From an uncultured Opitutaceae bacterium (lineage in GTDB: Bacteria > Verrucomicrobiota > Verrucomicrobiia > Opitutales > Opitutaceae): a stretch of DNA of 30,882 bases. Each line of letters starts with the position of its first letter. Positions within the stretch are counted from its first letter, which is position 1. Below are positions 8,637-16,951 of the stretch, one piece after another. The DNA lies in the NCBI GenBank assembly GCA_937958045.1, contig CALFXL010000042.1:1-30882 (forward strand), read 5' to 3'. The translations under genes were made by a program, and so were the position numbers. Under the pieces are notes generated by a model. The model was given only the letters and a program-made list of their open reading frames with translations, had not been told where the DNA came from and did no database searches.

Positions 8637-9826
8637 GTGAAGCTTCCGCACGTCCACGTGTCGGCCTGATCGGTGTCTCCGGTTATGCCAAAATCTACCT
8701 GCAATTGCTGCAGGAAAATCGCGACCGCCTCGATCTGACGGCGGCCGTGATCATCAATCCGCAGGAGGAGGCTGCGGTTGTGGCCGAGTTCAAACAGCGC
8801 GGCGTGCGCATCTACGATAGCTACGAAGCGATGCTCGCTCAGGAAGCGGGCAAACTCGACCTTTGCCTCATCCCGACCGGCATCCCCTGGCACGCGCGCA
8901 TGACGATCGCCGCGCTCGAGAGCGGCGCCAATGTCTTGGTGGAAAAACCGCTCGCGGGCTCTCTCGCCGATGTGCAGGCGATCCGCGCGGCCTCGGTTCG
9001 CACGAAGCGATTTGTCGCGGTCGGTTTCCAGGATGTGTACGCGAGCGAAGTCGCTTGGCTGAAGCGTCGCATCCTCGACGGCGCGATCGGTCGACTCGAG
9101 TCCGTGCGCATGATCGGCATGTGGCCGCGCCCGAATAATTATTTCACCCGCAACAACTGGGCCGGACGTCTGCACGCGGATGGCGCGGCGGTGCTCGATT
9201 CACCGCTCAACAACGCCTTCGCGCACTTCGTGAATTTGTCGTTGTTCCTCGCCGGACCGGCTCCGTTGGAAACGGCGGCGGTGACGATTGAAGCGGCCGA
9301 TCTTTATCGTGCGCATGCGATCGAGTCGTTCGACACCGGCGTGGTCATGGCGCGTTCGCATGAAGGTGTCGGTTTCTGGTTTGGCGTGAGCCACAGTTGC
9401 CCGCGCGTGCGTGAGCCGGAGCTTTATTTCGAAGGCAGTGGCGGCCGCATCGAGTGGTGGCACGAACAACGTTGCGTGATCACCTCGACCTCGGGCGCCG
9501 TGGAAGAGCATGCGTTGCCGGACACGACGGGTACGCGCCGCGCGATGTTCGCGGCGGTGCTGGCTCGATTGAAGGATCCGTCGGCGTTCATCTTCGACGT
9601 CGATCTCTCACGCGGTCACACCGCCTTCATCGAATCCGTGCACGCCGCCGCGCCGGTCCGCACGGTCGCCTCGCAGTTGGTGTGCTGGGAGGATCTCGAA
9701 TTTCCTCACTGGTCCGGTCGCATTCCCGTCATTCGTGGGATTGAGTCTGCCTTCGATCGGGCGCTCGCCAATCGCAGCACATTGGCCGCGGCCGGTTTCC
9801 AATACGACGCCTCCCTCGCATCATGA
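8633..9826 (+). CDS. Gfo/Idh/MocA family oxidoreductase
   Basis: A 397-residue NAD(P)-dependent oxidoreductase-like protein. The Rossmann start RVGLIGVSGYAKIYLQLL lies near residues 8-26, and the family EKP motif appears as VLVEKPLAGS near residue 105. The C-terminal half has the alpha/beta substrate domain, with NNWAGRLHADGAAVLDSPLNNAFAH suiting a sugar-binding cleft. Members oxidise sugar hydroxyls or start glycoside cleavage by transient oxidation. The ATG at 8633 overlaps the symporter stop, and the gene's own stop overlaps the start of rhaM, so three genes are tightly coupled. The substrate is unknown; context suggests a sugar or disaccharide from rhamnogalacturonan. The in-frame extension to 8570 lies inside the symporter gene. 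Confidence 0.88.
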   Translation: MSEASARPRVGLIGVSGYAKIYLQLLQENRDRLDLTAAVIINPQEEAAVVAEFKQRGVRIYDSYEAMLAQEAGKLDLCLIPTGIPWHARMTIAALESGANVLVEKPLAGSLADVQAIRAASVRTKRFVAVGFQDVYASEVAWLKRRILDGAIGRLESVRMIGMWPRPNNYFTRNNWAGRLHADGAAVLDSPLNNAFAHFVNLSLFLAGPAPLETAAVTIEAADLYRAHAIESFDTGVVMARSHEGVGFWFGVSHSCPRVREPELYFEGSGGRIEWWHEQRCVITSTSGAVEEHALPDTTGTRRAMFAAVLARLKDPSAFIFDVDLSRGHTAFIESVHAAAPVRTVASQLVCWEDLEFPHWSGRIPVIRGIESAFDRALANRSTLAAAGFQYDASLAS

Positions 9827-10137
9827 TCCGCAAAGCCTTCATCATGTCCGTGAATCCCGGACAGGCGGACGAGTACGCTCGCCGTCATCAACCGATCTGG
9901 GAAGAACTCGCCGCCGTCCTCAAGCAGCATGGCGCGCACAACTACTCGATCTTCCACGATCCTTCCACGAATCAACTTTTTGGATACGTCGAGATCGAAG
10001 ACCAGGCGCGCTGGGACGCGGTCGCTCAAACGGAAGTCTGCCAGCGTTGGTGGAAATACATGAGCGACATCATGCCCTCCAATCCCGACAACAGCCCGGT
10101 TTCTCGCGAGATCCGCGAGGTGTTTCATCTCAGTTGA
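9823..10137 (+). CDS. rhaM: L-rhamnose mutarotase
   Basis: A 104-residue cytoplasmic enzyme that interconverts alpha and beta L-rhamnopyranose. His22, in EYARRHQPIWEEL, matches the catalytic histidine of E. coli RhaM, and the C-terminal WWKYMSDIMPSNPDNSP is the family signature. The length equals that of characterised members. The ATG overlaps the preceding stop (ATGA). This is the strongest evidence that L-rhamnose is the sugar handled by this operon. Genes for rhamnose isomerase, kinase and aldolase are not in the window. Confidence 0.95.
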   Translation: MIRKAFIMSVNPGQADEYARRHQPIWEELAAVLKQHGAHNYSIFHDPSTNQLFGYVEIEDQARWDAVAQTEVCQRWWKYMSDIMPSNPDNSPVSREIREVFHLS

Positions 10138-10154
10138 AGCACGCCTGCTTCAAC

Positions 10155-10189
10155 GCGCGCAAAACTGACGCGCCGGAGTTTTTGCGCGC
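10155..10189 (+). promoter_or_regulatory. Strong hairpin between rhaM and the PL26-like gene
   Basis: GCGCGCAAAACT (10155-10166) pairs with AGTTTTTGCGCGC (10177-10189), twelve base pairs with one bulged base and a ten-base GC-rich loop. No U tract follows the stem. It could be an mRNA-stability or processing element that separates high expression of the secreted lyase from the transport genes, or an attenuator. Confidence 0.5.
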
Positions 10190-10244
10190 ATCGAACGGGA
10201 GGAAAAAACGTCTGGCACTGCACAACCTATAACCCCTCCTCTTC

Positions 10245-13019
10245 ATGCCTGCTTTTACCCGTCGTGCTTTTGTGAAGAATGCGGCGCTCGCCGCCGCCGC
10301 CACGCAGCTTGTCTCTCATTTGCGAGCGTCCGCATCGGACGCGCCCGCCGTGCCCAAGCTCGCGTCTTCGAAACGTCCGCTGCCCGCTGATCGCGTGGAG
10401 TTGCGCTGGTTGGAGGATCGTCCGGCCGCTTTGCCGGGGACAACATGGGGCGTGCCGTGGCCGCGTGGAAAATTCGCGAAAGGCTCCGCTTTCACGCTCC
10501 GCAGCGGAAGCGACGAAGTGCCGGTGCAAACGTGGCCGCTCGCGTATTGGCCCGATGGGTCGTTGAAGTGGACCGCGCACGCCATCCCGGGGGACGCGCC
10601 GATTTCTTCGGAGTATTCGCTCGTCGCTGGGAAACCCGCCACGCCGGCGCGGCCGGTTCGGGCGGTGGAAGAAGATGATATCATCCGTGTGGATACAGGC
10701 GTTATCGAGGCCGTCATTGCGAAGACCGGCCGCGTGTTGGTTCCGACAATCCGCCGCGATGGAAAGGAAATCCTGCGCGATGGCCGTTTGATCGTGTTGC
10801 GTCAGGATGTGCCCGAGTCCGTGCAGAGTCCGGAAGCGTTTAACGGACAAATCGAGTCCGTGGTGCTCGAACAAGACGGGCCGGTGCGCGCGGTGGTGAA
10901 GCTCACGGGACGTCACGTGAACGATGGCCGCGCGTGGCTGCCGTTTGTCGTGCGTCTCTATTTCCACGCGGGCTCCGATGCGGTGCGCGCGGTGCACACG
11001 ATCATCTACGACGGTGATCAGAACAAAGATTTCATTCGCGGCCTCGGTCTTGGTTTCCGCGTGCCGATGCGCGGTGAGTTGCATGACCGCCACGTGCGTT
11101 TCGCGGGCGAAGATCGCGGATTGTTTGGCGAAGCCGTGCGCGGCCTCACCGGTCTGCGTCGCGATCCCGGAGAAGCGGTGCGTGCGGCCCAGATCGAAGG
11201 TCGGGCGACGCCGCCGCTCGCGCAATGGAGCACGAATGTCAGCGAACGTCTTCAATACATCCCCGCGTACGACGATTGGACGTTGTTCCAATCGACCGCG
11301 GATGGCTTCCAGATCCGCAAACGCACGCGCGAAGGTTACACGTGGTTGACGGCCGCGCAGGGACGTCGTGCGGCTGGTCTTGGTTGGGTCGGTACGCCCG
11401 ATGGTGGCGTGGCATTTGGCCTGCGGAATTTCTGGGAAAGTTATCCCGCGCAATTCGACATTCGCGGCGCGACCAAGGATCTGGCGGATGTCACGATCTG
11501 GATGTGGGCGCCCGACGCCGGCCCGATGGATCTGCGTTCGTATCACGACGGACTCGGCCAGGACACGTACGAGAAACAACTGCGTGGCGGTCTCGAGATC
11601 ACGTACGAAGATTGGGAAGAAGGTTTCGATACGCCCGAAGGTGTCGCGCGTACGAGCGAAGTGTTTTTGTGGATCAAAGAAGCCACGCCCGCTCGCGAGG
11701 GTCTCGCCGATTATGCGCAAACGGTGCGTCAGCCGCCGCTGCTGATGGCGCGTCCGGAGTACTTGCATCATTGCCAGGTGTTGGGCGGCGCGCTCTGGGC
11801 GCCCGCGGATCCGTCGACGCCGGCCAAGGCTCAACTCGAACGTGAGCTCGAGTGGCATTTCGACTATTACGTGAAGCAGCGCGAGCAGCGTCGTTGGTAT
11901 GGTTTCTGGAACTACGGCGACGTGATGCATTCGTACGATGTCGATCGCCACGAGTGGCGTTACGATATCGGCGGTTTTGCGTGGGATAACTCCGAACTCT
12001 CCACGGATCTCTGGCTTTGGCTGTATTTCCTGCGCACCGGTCGAGCGGATGTCTTCCGTTTCGCGGAAGCGATGACGCGCCACACGGGCGAGGTGGATGT
12101 GCATCACCTCGGACGTTTTGCTCCGCTTGGTTCGCGTCACAACGTGCTTCACTGGGGCTGCAGCGCGAAACAGCTGCGCATCAGCACCGCGGCGAATCGC
12201 CGTTATTATTATTATCTCACCGGCGACGAACGGGTGGGCGATCTCATGCGCGAACAAATCGAAGCCGCCCGCACGCTCGTAAAAGTGCCGGCCACGCGCA
12301 AACTTCGCTCCACTCGCGAAAGCGCTGCACGCGCCAATGTCATTCCGACGGAAGAGCATCTCGCGGGTGTCGGCTTTGGCACCGACTGGGGCTCGATCGC
12401 TTCGGCGTGGCTCACCGAGTGGGAACGCACGGGCGACAAACGCAGCTACGATCGTCTCGTCGCGAGCATGACCACGATCGCCGCGCAACCGCGTGGTTTC
12501 TTCACGGGTAGCGGGGCGATGAATCTGGACACGGGCGAGTTCGAGATTTCGAAGAGCGACCGTGCGACCGTTTCACATCTCAGCGCAGTGTTTGGCCTCG
12601 TGGAGGTGTGCGCGGAACTCGTGCAGCTCATCGAGCATCCCGCGTTCAAGCGCGCGTGGCTCGATTATTGCGAACTCTACAACGCGGATCCCGAGGAGCA
12701 AAAACGCCGCATCGGAACGGGCTTCCGCAATCTGAACCTCCGCCAAGGCCATTCGCGTCTGACCGCGTATGCCGCGTACATCAACGGGGACAAGACGCTT
12801 GCGCGTCGCGCGTGGTCGGAGTTCTTCGGTGGCGATGGCACGCACGACGATCGCGCCGCGCGCCTCAAGGTGAACACCATCAAAGGTCCAGCCGTGCTCC
12901 AGCCGGTGGATGAAACGATCGGTGTTTCCACCAACGGCACCGCGCAATGGGGCCTCGCGGCGATGCAAGTCCTCGCGCTCGTTCCCGACGCGATTCCCGA
13001 GAAGAAGGCTTCTCGCTAA
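10245..13019 (+). CDS. Exo-rhamnogalacturonan lyase-like protein (PL26, PcRGLX/YetA type), Tat-exported
   Basis: A 924-residue exported protein. The N-terminus has a twin-arginine signal, TRRAFVKNAA followed by an alanine-rich hydrophobic stretch, with cleavage near residue 30. The next segment (VELRWLEDRPAALPGTTWG, PWPRGKF, plus WPLAYWPDGSLKWTAHAI near residue 105) is the hallmark start of PcRGLX/YetA-like proteins: a beta-barrel domain, a central beta-sandwich and a C-terminal helical toroid. The W- and H-rich C-terminal half (WYGFWNYGDVMHSYD, HVLHWG-like patterns) agrees. Known members cleave the RG-I backbone exolytically and release an unsaturated galacturonosyl-rhamnose disaccharide. 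Following rhaM and preceding GH51, this identity fits. Activity is inferred from family and not residue-proven. Confidence 0.8.
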   Translation: MPAFTRRAFVKNAALAAAATQLVSHLRASASDAPAVPKLASSKRPLPADRVELRWLEDRPAALPGTTWGVPWPRGKFAKGSAFTLRSGSDEVPVQTWPLAYWPDGSLKWTAHAIPGDAPISSEYSLVAGKPATPARPVRAVEEDDIIRVDTGVIEAVIAKTGRVLVPTIRRDGKEILRDGRLIVLRQDVPESVQSPEAFNGQIESVVLEQDGPVRAVVKLTGRHVNDGRAWLPFVVRLYFHAGSDAVRAVHTIIYDGDQNKDFIRGLGLGFRVPMRGELHDRHVRFAGEDRGLFGEAVRGLTGLRRDPGEAVRAAQIEGRATPPLAQWSTNVSERLQYIPAYDDWTLFQSTADGFQIRKRTREGYTWLTAAQGRRAAGLGWVGTPDGGVAFGLRNFWESYPAQFDIRGATKDLADVTIWMWAPDAGPMDLRSYHDGLGQDTYEKQLRGGLEITYEDWEEGFDTPEGVARTSEVFLWIKEATPAREGLADYAQTVRQPPLLMARPEYLHHCQVLGGALWAPADPSTPAKAQLERELEWHFDYYVKQREQRRWYGFWNYGDVMHSYDVDRHEWRYDIGGFAWDNSELSTDLWLWLYFLRTGRADVFRFAEAMTRHTGEVDVHHLGRFAPLGSRHNVLHWGCSAKQLRISTAANRRYYYYLTGDERVGDLMREQIEAARTLVKVPATRKLRSTRESAARANVIPTEEHLAGVGFGTDWGSIASAWLTEWERTGDKRSYDRLVASMTTIAAQPRGFFTGSGAMNLDTGEFEISKSDRATVSHLSAVFGLVEVCAELVQLIEHPAFKRAWLDYCELYNADPEEQKRRIGTGFRNLNLRQGHSRLTAYAAYINGDKTLARRAWSEFFGGDGTHDDRAARLKVNTIKGPAVLQPVDETIGVSTNGTAQWGLAAMQVLALVPDAIPEKKASR

Positions 13020-13052
13020 GGCGCAGCCCGTCATCTCCTGTACCGTCAACTA

Positions 13053-13086
13053 GGACCTTCGTTGTATAAAGCGAAGGTCCGTTTTG
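13053..13086 (+). terminator. Intrinsic terminator after the PL26-like gene
   Basis: GGACCTTCG (13053-13061) and CGAAGGTCC (13072-13080) form a perfect 9-bp stem with a ten-base loop, followed by GTTTTG. It lies 33 bp after the lyase stop. The GH51 gene begins only 15 bp after it, so that gene either has a promoter overlapping this hairpin or is expressed by partial read-through. Confidence 0.8.
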
Positions 13087-13101
13087 TTTGTCCGCATCCC
13101 C

Positions 13102-14664
13102 ATGAAAATCCCCCGTCGATTGATTGTGTTGGCGTGTAGTCTGAGCGCCTTTTCCCTCGCAGCTGCCCAAACGCCGGCTGCTTCAGCCACCCTCACCGTT
13201 CGCGCCGATCAGCCCGGACCGGTTATCAACAAAAACATCTACGGCCATTTCGCCGAGCATCTCGGACGCTGCATTTATGAAGGCATCTGGGTGGGCGAAG
13301 ATTCGCCGATCCCGAACACGCGCGGCATCCGCAACGACGTCGTGGCGGCGTTGAAGAATCTCAACATTCCCGTGCTGCGTTGGCCGGGCGGTTGTTTCGC
13401 GGATGAATATCATTGGAAGGACGGCATCGGTCCGCGCGAGCAACGTCCCAAGGTTTACAACAGTCACTGGGGTGGCGTTGTTGAAAACAATCACTTCGGC
13501 ACGCACGAGTTTCTCGATTTATGCGAACAGCTCGGCACCGAGCCCTACCTCGCGATCAATGTCGGTAGCGGCTCCGTGCAAGAGATGATGCAATGGATCG
13601 AGTACGTGACGTCCGACGGCCCCACACCGATGGCTGATCTGCGTCGCGCCAACGGCCGCGACAAACCGTGGAAGGTGAAATACCTCGGCATCGGCAACGA
13701 GAGCTGGGGTTGCGGCGGCAGCATGCGCGCCGAATTCTACGCGGACCTTTATCGTCAGTATCAGGAGTTCGCCAAAAATTATGGCGACAATCGCGTGTTC
13801 AAAATCGCCGGCGGCGCCAACTCCGACGACTACCACTGGACCGAGACGCTCATGAAGTTTGCGAAGGATCGCATGCACGGTCTCTCGCTTCACTACTACA
13901 CGCTCCCGACCGGCAACTGGCGTGGCAGCAAGGGCAAGTCGACCGGCTTCGATGAAGCTCAGTGGATCACCACGTTCCGCCGCACGCTCCACATGGACAC
14001 GCTCGTCACGAAGCACTCCGAGATCATGGACAAGTACGATCCGGAGAAGAAGGTCGGCCTTGTCGTGGACGAGTGGGGCACCTGGTACGATGTCGAGCCC
14101 GGCACCAATCCCGGCTTCCTCTATCAACAAAACACGCTGCGCGACGCGCTCGTGGCCGCACTGAACTTTCACATCTTCCACAAACACGCCGATCGCGTGT
14201 ACATGGCCAACATCGCGCAGACGGTGAACGTGCTTCAGGCGATGATCCTCACCGATAAGGAAAAGATGATCCTCACGCCGACGTACCACGTCTTCGAGAT
14301 GTACAAAGTGCATCAAGGCGGCACCTACCTGCCGATCGAGCTGAAGACGCCCGACTACGCACTCGGCGAAGAGAAGATTCCCGCGGTGAGCGCCACCGCT
14401 TCGCGCGACGCCGACAAGCGCATCCATCTCTCGCTCGCGAACACCAATCCGCGCGAAGCCATCGCGCTGAGCACGAAGCTCGAAGGCGTTTCCGCCAAGA
14501 AAGTTTCGGGACGCATCCTCACCGCGCCCGCGATCGACAGCCACAACACGTTCGACGCGCCGACGGTTGTCGCGCCGCAAACCTTCACGGGTGCGACGCT
14601 GAAAGACGGCATGCTCTCGCTGACGCTGCCGGCGAAGTCCGTCGTCGTGCTGACGATCGAGTAA
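13102..14664 (+). CDS. Secreted alpha-L-arabinofuranosidase, GH51
   Basis: A 520-residue retaining glycosidase that removes L-arabinofuranosyl residues from arabinan or arabinoxylan. The ATG at 13102 begins a signal peptide (MKIPRRLIVLACSLSAFSLA, cleaved near AAAQ); a TTG six codons upstream is less likely. The GH51 pattern is clear: NIYGHFAEHLGRCIYEGIW, then LRWPGGCFADEYHWKDGIGP, then the acid/base Glu200 in LGIGNESWGCGG, and the nucleophile Glu324 in VVDEWGTWYD. The C-terminal beta domain is present. Most GH51 enzymes are cytoplasmic, so a signal peptide puts this one outside the cytoplasm, where it could debranch RG-I arabinan side chains. Confidence 0.93.
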   Translation: MKIPRRLIVLACSLSAFSLAAAQTPAASATLTVRADQPGPVINKNIYGHFAEHLGRCIYEGIWVGEDSPIPNTRGIRNDVVAALKNLNIPVLRWPGGCFADEYHWKDGIGPREQRPKVYNSHWGGVVENNHFGTHEFLDLCEQLGTEPYLAINVGSGSVQEMMQWIEYVTSDGPTPMADLRRANGRDKPWKVKYLGIGNESWGCGGSMRAEFYADLYRQYQEFAKNYGDNRVFKIAGGANSDDYHWTETLMKFAKDRMHGLSLHYYTLPTGNWRGSKGKSTGFDEAQWITTFRRTLHMDTLVTKHSEIMDKYDPEKKVGLVVDEWGTWYDVEPGTNPGFLYQQNTLRDALVAALNFHIFHKHADRVYMANIAQTVNVLQAMILTDKEKMILTPTYHVFEMYKVHQGGTYLPIELKTPDYALGEEKIPAVSATASRDADKRIHLSLANTNPREAIALSTKLEGVSAKKVSGRILTAPAIDSHNTFDAPTVVAPQTFTGATLKDGMLSLTLPAKSVVVLTIE

Positions 14665-14692
14665 CCCGGACAACATTCGTCAACAGCTTCAC

Positions 14693-14726
14693 GCGCGCGG
14701 CTGGTTCCGCGCGCATTTTTTTTTTT
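14693..14726 (+). terminator. Strong intrinsic terminator after GH51
   Basis: GCGCGCGG (14693-14700) and CCGCGCGC (14707-14714) form an 8-bp GC-only stem with a six-base loop, followed by A and eleven T residues. It closes the pectin locus before deoC. Confidence 0.92.
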
Positions 14727-14812
14727 GCTGCGCAAACCGCGATCTTCGCGCCCCGGATCGATTGTGCTGGTTACAGGCTTTCCGTGGCAGAGTTTTGGCT
14801 TACGGTTCGCTC

Positions 14813-15517
14813 ATGCCGTCTCTCTCGCCCGAACGTTTTGCCGCCGCGCTCGACTCCACGAATCTTCGTTTGGATGCCACGGCCGCGGACATTGAAGCGC
14901 TTTGCCAAGAAGCCGTCGCCAACCGCTTTGCCTGCGTGATGATTTATCCCGGCTCCGTGCGCCTCGCCGCGCAAGTGCTCGCAGGCAGCCGGATGAATAT
15001 CGGCACAGTGATCGGCTTTCCGAGCGGTCGTTTTAGCGTTGCCGCCAAAGTTGCCGAGATCGCGCAAATGGCGCTCGCGGGCGCGCATGAAGTGGACGTG
15101 GTGATGAACTACGCCGCGCTGCGTGATGGCGCCGAAACGGAAGTCGCGACGGAGTTGCGCGATGTCGTCACGCGCGCGCACGAATGCGGACTGCGCGTGA
15201 AAATCATCACGGAAAACTGCTACCTCACGGAAGCGCAGCGCCTCACCGCATTGCGACTTTGCGAAGACGCCGGTGCGGATTTTATCAAAACATCCACGGG
15301 CTTCGGCAGCTCGGGTGCGAAGCTCGACGATATCCGTCTCTGGGCGAAAAATCGTCGCGGCGACATCCGGCTCAAAGCGGCCGGTGGGGTGAAAACGTTG
15401 GCGGACGCGCTCGCGCTGCTCGACGCCGGCGCGGAACGCATAGGCACCTCGAACGCGGCGGCTCTGCTCGCAGAATTGCGTGGAGAAAAAGCGTCAGGAC
15501 CGGTTGCCGGCTATTAA
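14813..15517 (+). CDS. deoC: 2-Deoxyribose-5-phosphate aldolase
   Basis: A 234-residue class I aldolase that splits 2-deoxyribose 5-phosphate into acetaldehyde and glyceraldehyde 3-phosphate. All active-site elements are visible: Asp95 in EVDVVMN, the Schiff-base Lys159 in FIKTSTGF, and Lys188 in LKAAGGVK. The phosphate-binding end RIGTSNAA is also present. The ATG at 14813 (MPSLSPERFAAALDST) is preferred over the TTG at 14762, whose extra 17 residues do not look like family sequence. It is followed after 5 bp by a putative lipoprotein gene, suggesting co-transcription. No other deoxynucleoside-salvage gene is nearby. Confidence 0.95.
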   Translation: MPSLSPERFAAALDSTNLRLDATAADIEALCQEAVANRFACVMIYPGSVRLAAQVLAGSRMNIGTVIGFPSGRFSVAAKVAEIAQMALAGAHEVDVVMNYAALRDGAETEVATELRDVVTRAHECGLRVKIITENCYLTEAQRLTALRLCEDAGADFIKTSTGFGSSGAKLDDIRLWAKNRRGDIRLKAAGGVKTLADALALLDAGAERIGTSNAAALLAELRGEKASGPVAGY

Positions 15518-15522
15518 ACGTA

Positions 15523-16464
15523 ATGCGAGGGCTGGGGTTTTGTTTCGCTGCAATTGTGCTCGCGTGGACGAGTGTGGGATGCTCGCGCGCGCCCGACGCG
15601 GCGGCGTTGAAACCTAGCGGTTTCATCAGTGCCAAAGACATCGATGAGGCGAGCGGTCTCGCGCACTCGCGGCGCAGTGAGGATATGCTTTGGACGCATA
15701 ACGACAGCGGCAATCAACCGCTGCTTTACGCGGTCGGCACGGATGGACGCTTGCGCGGAAAAGTGCGCATCAAAGGCGTGAAGAATGTCGATTGGGAAGA
15801 CATGGCGGCGTTTTCGATGGATGGTCAGGCGTGGTTGTTGATCGCCGATGTCGGCGACAATGGCGGACGCCGTCGCGACTGCGTGCTGCATATCATCGCC
15901 GAGCCCGATGCCGCCGCACTTTCGCCCGATCGGGAGCTCGTGGTCGACGTGGCGTGGAGCATCCCGTTCAAGTATCCTGATCAGCCGCACGATTGCGAAT
16001 CGGTGGCGGTCGATGTGCGCGAGCGCCGCGTGTATTTGCTCGGGAAGCGTTCGCATCCGAATCCGCTTTGGACGCTCCCGCTGATGCCTGATTTTTCCGG
16101 TCAACAAGTGATCGCACAGGAGGTGGGGAGAGTCGGCCGCATCCCGCAACCGAACTCCGAACAACGCGCCGTGCCCGTCTCGACCGGACGCTGGCGAGGA
16201 CAACCGACATCGATGGATATTTCCGCGGACGGATTATGCGCGGCGGTGTTGTCGTATGGCGAAACGATGTTGTTTCCGCGACGTCCCGGCGAAACGTGGG
16301 CGACGGCGCTCGCGCGGGATCCGGTGTTGCTTCCGCCGCATGGATTGGAGCAAGCGGAGGCGGTGTGTTTTTCGCCCGATGGGCGCGCGCTTTTTGTCGT
16401 GGAAGAAAAACGAAACAGCGCTGTGCTGCGCTACGAGATCAACCCCGAGCTCTTCCAACCATGA
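15523..16464 (+). CDS. Putative exported lipoprotein with propeller-like repeats
   Basis: A 313-residue protein. The N-terminus is hydrophobic and ends in SVGCS with Cys20, an imperfect lipobox, so lipid anchoring is likely but not certain. The mature part has recurring beta-blade-like segments: DEASGLAHSRRSEDMLWTHN, DVGDNGGRRRDCVLHII, DCESVAVDVRERRVYLLGK, and EAVCFSPDGRALFVVEEK. The WTHNDSG and SPDG signatures recall SdiA-regulated/phytase-like beta-propeller proteins of unknown role. It sits between deoC (5-bp gap) and an NTF2-like gene (ATGA overlap) in a likely three-gene operon. No catalytic residues can be assigned. Confidence 0.75.
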   Translation: MRGLGFCFAAIVLAWTSVGCSRAPDAAALKPSGFISAKDIDEASGLAHSRRSEDMLWTHNDSGNQPLLYAVGTDGRLRGKVRIKGVKNVDWEDMAAFSMDGQAWLLIADVGDNGGRRRDCVLHIIAEPDAAALSPDRELVVDVAWSIPFKYPDQPHDCESVAVDVRERRVYLLGKRSHPNPLWTLPLMPDFSGQQVIAQEVGRVGRIPQPNSEQRAVPVSTGRWRGQPTSMDISADGLCAAVLSYGETMLFPRRPGETWATALARDPVLLPPHGLEQAEAVCFSPDGRALFVVEEKRNSAVLRYEINPELFQP

Positions 16465-16925
16465 ATGTTATCCCGACCTCGCTGACGGCGTTCACGTTTC
16501 GTGCGTGCCGTTTGGTTTTGCTGGCTCTCGCGATGCTGACATCGACGGCGAAGGCCGGCGATATCGAAGACGTGCGCGCGGCGGATGTGCGCCGCATTTC
16601 AGCGTTGATCAATGGCGACGCAAAAACGCTGGAAGCGGTGTTGGCCGATGATCTCAGTTATGGGCACTCCGATGGACGCGTGCAGACGAAGCGTGAGTTG
16701 CTGGCGGCCCTCGCGGCGGGAACGGTGACTTATCGTTCGTACGATGGCCCGGTGCCGACGGCGCGCATTCACGAAAACACCGCGTGGCTTTCCGGGGTGG
16801 CGGAGCTCGAAGCGGTGGCCAGCGGCGTCACCGTGAAGCTGCGGCTGCGTTACCTCGCGGTTTATACAAAGCAAGGTGCCGACTGGCGGTTGCGCGCGTA
16901 TCAATCGACACGTGCGGAACCGTAG
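16461..16925 (+). CDS. Exported DUF4440 / NTF2-like protein
   Basis: A 154-residue protein with a signal peptide (hydrophobic core LVLLALAMLTSTAKAG, cleavage near residue 32). The mature part fits the SnoaL/NTF2-like DUF4440 fold: an N-terminal helix with DVRRISALINGDAKTLEAVL, then LADDLSYGHSDGRVQTKREL, and a beta-sheet end with WRLRAYQSTR. Such cone-shaped domains bind small molecules or act as isomerases, but no catalytic set is evident. The start ATG overlaps the previous stop (ATGA). The role is unknown. Confidence 0.8.
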   Translation: MNVIPTSLTAFTFRACRLVLLALAMLTSTAKAGDIEDVRAADVRRISALINGDAKTLEAVLADDLSYGHSDGRVQTKRELLAALAAGTVTYRSYDGPVPTARIHENTAWLSGVAELEAVASGVTVKLRLRYLAVYTKQGADWRLRAYQSTRAEP

Positions 16926-16951
16926 ATCGGATTTTTAACACGAAGAGTTGC

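Noticed and set aside
10227..12488. 753-codon open frame on the minus strand
   Set aside because: It lies wholly opposite the PL26-like gene, is His/Arg-rich without domain texture, and reflects the lack of stops antisense to high-GC3 codons.
13519..14676. 385-codon minus-strand frame
   Set aside because: Antisense to GH51, whose catalytic motifs are unambiguous.
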